NCBI RefSeq assembly: GCF_040365005.1
Contig: NZ_BAABWV010000004.1
Span: 232,071 to 296,070 of the forward strand
Reading direction: 5' to 3'
From: Antarcticimicrobium sp040365005
GTDB lineage: Bacteria; Pseudomonadota; Alphaproteobacteria; Rhodobacterales; Rhodobacteraceae
Length of the DNA stretch: 64,000 bases
Both the position numbers and the translations under genes were made by a program. Positions within the stretch are counted from its first letter, which is position 1; the number at the start of each line of letters is the position of its first letter. The notes beneath the pieces are model-generated. The model was given only the letters and a program-made list of their open reading frames with translations. It had not been told where the DNA came from and searched no databases. Positions 16,006-23,500 of the stretch are shown here, piece by piece.

Positions 16006-16689
16006 ATGTCGGGCAAGAACAAACGCCGCATGAAGGATGTGATCTATGACGAGTATCTCGGGCGGATCCGGCGCGGCGAGATCACCGATGAGGATCGCCT
16101 TGTGGACACCGCCGTGGCAGAGGAATTCAACGTGTCACGCATGCCGGTGCGCGATGCGCTCATGCGGCTTGTTCACGAAGGATACCTGGCAAGCTCGACC
16201 CGTGGCTTTACCCTTCCCAAACTCGAACCCCGCCAGATCCTCGAGATATTCGAACTGCGGCGTCTGCTCGAACCCCGCGCGGCGGCCCTTGCGACCTATG
16301 AGCTGACCGAGGAAAACCTCGCCGAGATGGCGCGGGCCGTCGATCGGTCCGAAAGCACGATCACCTCCGGGGATGTCGAGATGCTCTACCGGGCGTCCGA
16401 AGATATTCGTCGCATCTGGGTGATGGCGGTTCCGAACATATCGCTCAGGGATACGATCTTGCGCTACATCGTGCAGATCCAGGCCGTCCGGATGGCCACC
16501 CTTCCCGATGCACAGGCCCATCGTGTCCTCGTCGGCTTTCACCGAAAAATGCACACGGCGTTCAGCAGCCGCAGAGGCGCCGACGTCGAGCTTCTCATCC
16601 TGCGCTTCGTGCTGGCCGGAGAGGAAAGCTATCACCGGGTCACCAACACCTCTCCTCTCACCGCCGCCCCTCTCCTGACAGGACCTTGA
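16006..16689 (+). CDS. GntR-family regulator (FCD type)
   Basis: A 227-residue regulator. Residues ~10-75 are the winged HTH (DTAVAEEFNVSRMPVRDALM); residues ~85-220 are the all-helical FCD effector domain, opening with EIFELRRLLEPRAAAL. The ribosome site AAGGGGG precedes ATG. It is divergent from the binding protein/permease/PLP-enzyme genes, and its own strand continues into the ATPase of the same transporter. It therefore controls both halves of this system. The effector is probably the amino acid imported. Confidence 0.9.
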   Translation: MSGKNKRRMKDVIYDEYLGRIRRGEITDEDRLVDTAVAEEFNVSRMPVRDALMRLVHEGYLASSTRGFTLPKLEPRQILEIFELRRLLEPRAAALATYELTEENLAEMARAVDRSESTITSGDVEMLYRASEDIRRIWVMAVPNISLRDTILRYIVQIQAVRMATLPDAQAHRVLVGFHRKMHTAFSSRRGADVELLILRFVLAGEESYHRVTNTSPLTAAPLLTGP

Positions 16690-16691
16690 TC

Positions 16692-17459
16692 ATGACCGTT
16701 TCGCCACCGGAGACCGCGCAAGACGATGCCATCATCCGCATCACCGATCTGAACAAATGGTATGGGGATTTTCACGCCCTGCGCGGCATCAACCTGACCG
16801 TGCAACAAGGCGAACGCATTGTCATCGCCGGCCCGTCGGGGTCCGGGAAATCCACCCTGATCCGTTGCATCAACCGGCTTGAGGCACATGAGTCAGGCCA
16901 GATCGTCGTCGACGGGATCGAACTGACCTCGGACGTCAAAAACATCGGGAAAGTCCGGTCCGAGATCGGCATGTGTTTCCAGCACTTCAACCTGTTCCCG
17001 CATATGACCATTCTCGAGAACTGCATTCTCGCCCCGATGTCGGTGCGCAGCATCACGCGCAACGAGGCGGAAGAGACTGCGATGCACTTTCTGACAAAGG
17101 TGAGGATCGCCGATCAGGCTGGCAAATTCCCCGGCCAGCTCTCGGGCGGGCAGCAACAGCGCGTGGCCATTGCCCGGTCGCTGTGCATGAAGCCGCGGGT
17201 GATGCTGTTTGACGAACCGACCTCCGCGCTTGACCCCGAAATGATCAAGGAGGTCCTCGACACCATGACCGCCCTCGCCGAGGGCGGCATGACCATGTTG
17301 TGCGTGACCCACGAAATGGGCTTTGCCCGGCAGGTTGCAGATCGCGTCATCTTCATGGACCAGGGAGAGGTCATCGAGGAAAATACACCCGAGGCCTTTT
17401 TCGATACGCCACGACAAGACCGCACAAAGCTCTTTCTCAGCCAGATTTTCGGCCATTGA
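16692..17459 (+). CDS. Amino-acid ABC transporter ATPase
   Basis: A 255-residue GlnQ/HisP-type ATPase. Walker A is GPSGSGKST (47-55), the signature LSGGQQQR is near 151 and Walker B is VMLFDEPTSALDPE. I use ATG 16692, two bases after the gntR stop, in place of the upstream TTG. It energises the permease at 14251 and completes the transporter on the other strand, so both arms of the divergent promoter are needed. Confidence 0.92.
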   Translation: MTVSPPETAQDDAIIRITDLNKWYGDFHALRGINLTVQQGERIVIAGPSGSGKSTLIRCINRLEAHESGQIVVDGIELTSDVKNIGKVRSEIGMCFQHFNLFPHMTILENCILAPMSVRSITRNEAEETAMHFLTKVRIADQAGKFPGQLSGGQQQRVAIARSLCMKPRVMLFDEPTSALDPEMIKEVLDTMTALAEGGMTMLCVTHEMGFARQVADRVIFMDQGEVIEENTPEAFFDTPRQDRTKLFLSQIFGH

Positions 17460-17979
17460 GAACAGGTCGGAAAGAGCGGTCCGTGATCCGCGCGGGACAA
17501 ACTGGCGCGATTGCGTGGTCCTGCTGCGCCTGACCGAGCATCTGCGTGCATCCGGGACATGAGAGCGGCGGCCCTGACGCCGCGCATGTCACGGTGCGTT
17601 GCGCGGGCGTTGTCACGACCGACGGTTTGATGAAGAGGAAATTCGGCATCTGCGGTCGCGTTGAAGGGTCAGTTCGGGCCGATCTCATCAAGACGCCCCG
17701 TCGAGAGCGGCCAGCCCCGAAAATGGCGCCTCCCGCGCCGTGTCGACCGTCGCGCCAGGCGCGGGCGTACATCCGGCCACCCGGCGACGCATGACACGCG
17801 CTTTGGTTTTCGAGGGGGCGGGGCATCAATGTCTCGGCGTGCCAAGGCGGATCCGACTGGCTTTGCGTCAGGTCAACACGTTCGACCGCGCGTTGTGCTT
17901 TAATCCTCCCAGAACTGATATGAACTTGTCATGATGCCGCCAGTCATCGGTGATCGTGGCCATCAGGAGGGGGAGAGGC
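17460..17979. other. Gene-free 520-bp interval
   Basis: Between the ABC ATPase and the PiT gene I find no convincing reading frame, repeat or RNA gene. Short frames here lack ribosome sites and family features. The last 50 bases supply the ribosome site of the PiT gene. A phosphate box was looked for and not found. Confidence 0.6.
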
Positions 17980-19560
17980 ATGAGCGGAAACGCCTGGAAC
18001 GTAAGAAAGGTCGAGGAGGGCCTTCTGGTCAACCGTGGCGAGCTGTTCCGGCTTGGCACCGCGATCCTGTTCATTGTCTTGATCATGCTCTTCGCGATGG
18101 TGCGCGGGCCTGACGGGCCAAGCGGGACGCTGCTGGTGATGGCCGCGATGATCGGCGGCTACATGGCGCTCAATATCGGCGCGAACGACGTGGCCAACAA
18201 TGTCGGTCCCGCCGTCGGGTCGCGGGCGATCACCCTCACTGGCGCGATCCTCATCGCGGCCGTGTTCGAGGCGTCGGGCGCCTTGGTGGCGGGCGGCGAC
18301 GTCGTCGGAACGATCAAGAGCGGCATTATTGATCCGGCGATGATCGGCGATACCGAAACGTTCATCTGGCTGATGATGGCCGGGCTACTTGCCGCCGCCC
18401 TGTGGCTGAATTTCGCCACTGCCATCGGCGCGCCCGTCTCGACGACGCATTCGATCGTCGGCGGCGTCCTGGGGGCAGGCGTTGCCGCCGGCGGATGGGG
18501 CATCGCGGACTGGGGCGTGGTTGGAAAGATCGCGGCCTCCTGGGTCATTTCGCCGGTTCTGGGCGGTGTCATCGCCGCATCGTTCCTCTATCTCATCAAG
18601 CGGACCATCACCTATCAGTCGGATCTCCTCGCGGCGGCGCAACGGATGGCGCCGATCCTGATCGGGGTGATGGCATGGGCTTTCTCGACCTATCTGATGC
18701 TCAAGGGACTCAAGAAGGTTTTCCCGGTCGGCTTCTTGACGGCCAGCGTCGTCGGCCTGATCGCCGCGGCAATCGTCTGGGCGTTGATGCGCAAATACGT
18801 CGCCCGAGTCGCGCCCGACCTGCCGAACGACAAGGAAGGGGTCAACACGCTCTTCACCGCGCCGTTGATCTGCGCCGCGGCGCTGCTGAGCTTTGCGCAT
18901 GGGGCGAATGACGTGGCCAATGCCGTCGGTCCGCTGGCGGGCATCAGCGATGCGGTTTTGCAAGGCGACATCGCGGGCAAGGCCCCGATTCCCCTGTGGG
19001 TCATGCTGGTGGGGGCGGCCGGTATCGCGCTCGGCCTCTCGCTTTACGGGCCCAAGCTGATCCGGACGGTCGGATCGGAGATCACCGAACTCGACAAGGC
19101 GCGGGCGTTCTGCGTCGCGCTGGCGGCGGCGATCACCGTGATCCTCGCGTCGCAGCTCGGCTTGCCGGTGAGTTCGACCCATATCGCGGTGGGGGGCGTT
19201 TTCGGCGTCGGCTTCCTGCGCGAATATCTCAAGGTCAGCTATTCCCGCATGATCGCGGAGATCCGGGACCATCATCGCGATGCCGACAGCGACGGCGAAA
19301 CGGTCGACGCGTTTCTCGAGCGGTTCGAGGCGGCAAGCGTTCAGGACAAGGGCGACATGTTGCGAAAGCTCAAGTCGGGCGGGACGGCGGGTGCGCTCGA
19401 CCGGAGTGAACGCAAGGGTCTGCAAAAAATCCAGAGGATCGAACTGGTCAAGCGTACGCTGCTGCTTCGGATCGCGGCGGCATGGCTGATCACGGTCCCG
19501 GCGGCCGCGATGCTGTCCGCGATGATCTTCTTCATGATCCGGGGCGCGCTTCTGCCGTGA
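17980..19560 (+). CDS. PiT-family inorganic phosphate transporter
   Basis: A 526-residue inner-membrane transporter with about 10-12 helices. The paired PiT signatures are GANDVANNVGPAVGSRAI near residue 67 and GANDVANAVGPLAGIS near 307, the two repeats that form the transport core. There is a cytosolic insert near 425-500. ATG 17980 was chosen for its AGGAGGGGGAG ribosome site over GTG 17950. It is a low-affinity, proton- or cation-coupled phosphate (or related anion) symporter, standing alone between operons. Exact ion coupling cannot be read here. Confidence 0.93.
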   Translation: MSGNAWNVRKVEEGLLVNRGELFRLGTAILFIVLIMLFAMVRGPDGPSGTLLVMAAMIGGYMALNIGANDVANNVGPAVGSRAITLTGAILIAAVFEASGALVAGGDVVGTIKSGIIDPAMIGDTETFIWLMMAGLLAAALWLNFATAIGAPVSTTHSIVGGVLGAGVAAGGWGIADWGVVGKIAASWVISPVLGGVIAASFLYLIKRTITYQSDLLAAAQRMAPILIGVMAWAFSTYLMLKGLKKVFPVGFLTASVVGLIAAAIVWALMRKYVARVAPDLPNDKEGVNTLFTAPLICAAALLSFAHGANDVANAVGPLAGISDAVLQGDIAGKAPIPLWVMLVGAAGIALGLSLYGPKLIRTVGSEITELDKARAFCVALAAAITVILASQLGLPVSSTHIAVGGVFGVGFLREYLKVSYSRMIAEIRDHHRDADSDGETVDAFLERFEAASVQDKGDMLRKLKSGGTAGALDRSERKGLQKIQRIELVKRTLLLRIAAAWLITVPAAAMLSAMIFFMIRGALLP

Positions 19561-19680
19561 CCTCGCCGAGCGTGCGGCGCAGGTCCGATGCCGCGGTCCG
19601 GGGCCTGTACCCCGACGTTACGCGCCGCTCCCACAAGGGTCTCAACGGTCGGGGAAAGGCATCATGTCAGAGACGGCCTT

Positions 19681-20382
19681 TTACCGGCGCGCGTAGATGA
19701 GGGCGATTTCGGTCTGATAGGTGGTCCAGCTGATCGTCGCCCGATTGCCCGCGTAGCCGTGGTATCGCGACCGGCCGGACGGCAATGGCAACCCGGCCCA
19801 GATTCCGGCAAGGTTGTACATGAACGCCTCTTGCGACATCTGCCCGGATTGAAAGGCATCGAACCCGGCATCCGCGAGCAGCATGTCGGCCAGGTGATCC
19901 TGAAGCGCGCGGGAGAAACGCTCATCCATGCCGATCTTACCGCGCCCAACAAGACTGCGCAGGGTCTTGGGAATGAACTGGTAGCGTCCGATCGCGTGGG
20001 GCTGTCCCGGCGTAGCCGCGATCCAGGCAAAGATTTCTCCGACGGTCATCTCGGTCGGGCGTTTCGATGGCGGCGTCCTGGCACCGTGCTGCACGGAGTC
20101 ATATCCTGCGCGGCTGGCCTCGGCATGTCCTATCAGATCCCTCAGCTGGGCGGCCTGCCCTTTCGAAGGTGACGAGGTGAACGGGCCCCTTGTGACCGGC
20201 GCGCGATGGGGTGCAACACTGGTATTCAAGACGATGGCGCCGCGCTCCGGGAACAGCCCGAATGCGGTCGGCCCGAGGCTGACGATATCGTGCATGCTGA
20301 CCAGGGCGTGCTCGCCCCGGGCGGCGCCTGTGATCGCGGTGACCACGAAACCCAATGCAAGGGTCAAAGGCGATGTCTTCAT
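19681..20382 (-). CDS. Secreted lysozyme-like protein (possible GH104-type fold)
   Basis: A 233-residue protein with a signal-like N-terminus (MKTSPLTLALGFVVTAITGA). Residues ~75-230 resemble phage-lambda-type lytic transglycosylases: GHAEASRAGYDSV supplies the probable catalytic Glu, AIGRYQFIPKTL matches the A-x-G-R-Y-Q-F motif, and NLAGIWAGLP the later W-A region. It would cleave peptidoglycan in the periplasm. It is the last gene of the minus-strand DUF11 cluster, 149 bp after the giant protein, with AGGAGTACAGGAA before ATG. A role in opening the cell wall for surface-protein assembly is possible but inferred. Confidence 0.6.
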   Translation of the reverse strand: MKTSPLTLALGFVVTAITGAARGEHALVSMHDIVSLGPTAFGLFPERGAIVLNTSVAPHRAPVTRGPFTSSPSKGQAAQLRDLIGHAEASRAGYDSVQHGARTPPSKRPTEMTVGEIFAWIAATPGQPHAIGRYQFIPKTLRSLVGRGKIGMDERFSRALQDHLADMLLADAGFDAFQSGQMSQEAFMYNLAGIWAGLPLPSGRSRYHGYAGNRATISWTTYQTEIALIYARR

Positions 20383-20531
20383 TTCCTGTACTCCTGAACC
20401 ACGTGAATGGGGCGCATTCTAGAAATCGGAGCATCGAAACCGGACGGCGCAAACAGGCAGGCGCCCCTGCAAAAGTATAGTCGGCTGGCCCTACCGGGCA
20501 GGCCCACCATCCCGGCACCCTCCCGGATCAT

Positions 20532-23500
20532 TCAGTTGCCAAGAAATCCGTCCAGCCGATCCCACAGGCCATCGTCGAGCAGCAGGTTGAAGCGGAAATA
20601 GACGCCGTTCTGGTAGAGCCCGGACATGCCCGCCACCTGCCCGTCGACGGCGTTGTAGCCGATCGCCAACAGGGTGCTCTCCGCCGGGGAAAACCCGATC
20701 TCGGCGCCGACCCCGGAGAGGCGTCCACCACGGCTGTCCCACATATGCGCGGCGTTCACGCCGAGCTGGAACCGATCACCGGCCAGATCGACATAGGCGC
20801 CGGCCTGCACGATCTGCGTGGTCGTCGAGGCCCGGACGGTGTCGTTGGAGATCTCCTGATGCTGGCCGGCATATTTGCCGTTCAGACGCAGATCCTCGTT
20901 CGCTTCGAAGCTGGCATCGACGGACCACAGGTGGGTCTCGGAACGACCATGCCTGGTCTCGAGCTGGTGTTCGTACCAGGCCAGAATGTCGAGGCGCGGA
21001 TCCTCGAGCGAGCGATAGGCCGCGCCGATCCGGGTTCGGGTTCGCAGGTGGCTTTCCCCGTTGCGGTTGTCGAGCGCGACGCGGCTGCGGCCCAGCAGCG
21101 TCCATTCGTCGGTCACATCCACCGCCATGCCCAGCGAGGCGTAGTAGGTGTTTCCTTCGTCCTCGAAGGAGGCATCCGCATCGGCATCCCCCACGACGGT
21201 TTCGTCCCCGCTGCGCCATCTGGCGCCCAGCGCGACGCTGGTCAGCCAGTTTTCGCCGGTCTTGACGCCGCGCGAATGCTCGAGATCGGCGCGCAGGGTC
21301 GTCAGGTCGTTGACCTCCCACACGGTCGAGACGCCCTGGTGCCAGGTTTCTTCGATTTCCTCGGGCGCCTGGCTGAATTCCGTCGAGCTGGAGAACCATT
21401 CGTTGAGCTGCACCTCCATACCAAAGCGGGCGCGGGTCAGCATCACGCCGCCGTCAAAGCTAAGCTCGACCTCGTTGAAAGTGCGTCGGCCGGGCTGGGT
21501 CTCGCGGTACATGCCAAGGGTCAGCTCGGCCGCGTCTGGATTATCACCCGTCACCGGCAGGCGCAGCTGGCTGCGCACCGACACGCCGGGACGGTCCTGC
21601 GGCGTCCAGTGACCGCCGAGCAGCAGGGCCAGCTGATTCCGAGACGTTCCATCACGACTGTCGCGGGACAGCTCCAGCCCGATCTCACCGTGGAGGCCGT
21701 CATTGAAGCGGTGGCCATAGAGGACGTCCAGCGTGGTCTGCGTGCTGTCGCCCCCGCGATCCCGGAGGTATTCCGTCGAGAGAGACAGATCGCCCTTGCG
21801 GCCGATGTCCGTCCCGTAGGTCAGGCGCACCTGGGTGGTGCCCGGTCGGGCCAGCCCGCCCGCCATGACATCTGCGCCGGTGTGGATCGCCTCGAAGCTC
21901 AGGCGTTCGGTCGGGGTCTGAATCTCATAGGACAGGCGCGCCGCGAGGTCGCTGATCTGGTCGGCATTCTCGGAACGGGCCACTTCCGCTTCCCAGACGC
22001 CGCCCGCGAGGGTTTCATGGCGCACATAGGCCGACAGCAACCGCTCGCGGGCCGGGTTGCCCACCGGCGCATCCGCGTGCACGGCACGGATGCCGAGGCT
22101 GGTGCGGTCGCCCGCCGCATAGTTGACCTCGCCGCCATAGAGCCAGTAGCGCTCGGCGCCATCGCGCTCGATCTCATAGGTCACGCGGACCGAGACCGGG
22201 TTACCATCGGCATCGAACTGCCGCAACGGATCGTCAAAGGTGATGGTATCGCGAAAAAAGTCGAGGGTGTACTCGGTGCCCCGGCGCAACGGGGTGCTCG
22301 CCAGGATGTCACCGCCGTCCTCGTCGCGGATCAGGATCTCGACGCGCTCGGAGCCATCGACATAGCTGCCAAGAGCCAGATCGTAGGGACCTGAAACGCC
22401 GCGCCCGGCGAATTCCACGATCTCCTGCTCCTGCGCGGTGCGGGCGGCAAAGACGGTGACCGACACGCGGTCGTCTTCCCAATGCGCCTTGGCGCCGGTG
22501 ACCACACGCTGCATGCTGCCCAGCTTGAAGGCAGAGGCCTCCGGCTGGATCGCGATGTCGCCGTAAAGCACGTGGGAACGGCCCTTTTCCACCTTGATGT
22601 AGAGGTTGGTCGAGGATTGCGCGTCCCATCCACGTTCCGAGTCGTCGCCGTAGACCGGGTAGTACTCGTCGCCGCGGATATCACGGAACAGGCGGTCCTC
22701 GGTGTCCCGATCCGAGCTGTAGCGCAGGGTCAGAAGGGCATCGCCCCGGATCGCACCCTTGAGATAGAGCTCGCCGCGCAGGCCGGTGGTGGTGTCCTCG
22801 AAATGGCTGAACCGGTCCTTGGGCAGCAACGTGTCCCGGGTCTTGCCGCCAAGCGATACCGCCCCTTCGACCACGCCGATCATCACCCGCTCCTCGAGGT
22901 TTGGGGTGAAGAGGACGCGCGCCTCGGATTTCGAGAAACCGCTGGTCACGGTGACGAGATCGGGTCCGGAGACCTGCGGCGGGATCAGGTCGAAGGTCGC
23001 CTCGCCATTGTCGATGAAGGCCTGCACGCCTGGGGTGCCGGGGCGGATATCCTCCACGTCCCACAGCGCCCGCCCCGCGTCCAGCGTCACCGTGGCCGAG
23101 GCCGGCACCGGCAGGCCCCGCGCGTCGAGGATGCGCACCACGACCGGCAGCACGCTGACCGGGTCGGCACTGGCCTCGGCGGGGACGGTGATCTCGATCC
23201 GGGCGGGATCGCCGGGGGCGGCCACGGTGATCTCGTGGCGCAGCCGTTCGATGCCAAAGCCGTCGCGCCCCACCAGGGTCAGCGTGTTGGAGCCGGGACG
23301 CAGCTTGACCGCGACGAACTCGGCGGCCTGCACGTTCCGCGGGGCCCAGCTGGTCTTCTCGCCGACGCGGTCGGCGCCAAGGGCGCGACCGTTGAGCAGC
23401 AGGCCCAACGTCAGGTCGGCCTTGCCCTTGATCCGGATGCTCTGGGTGCGCTGACCCAGTGTCGCGCCGTCCTCGAGATCGAGGAAGCCCGGCTCGGGGT

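Noticed and set aside
17920..17960. Possible Pho box before the PiT gene (TGTCAT ... AGTCAT)
   Set aside because: The repeat period is 15 instead of the required 11 bases and the halves are incomplete.
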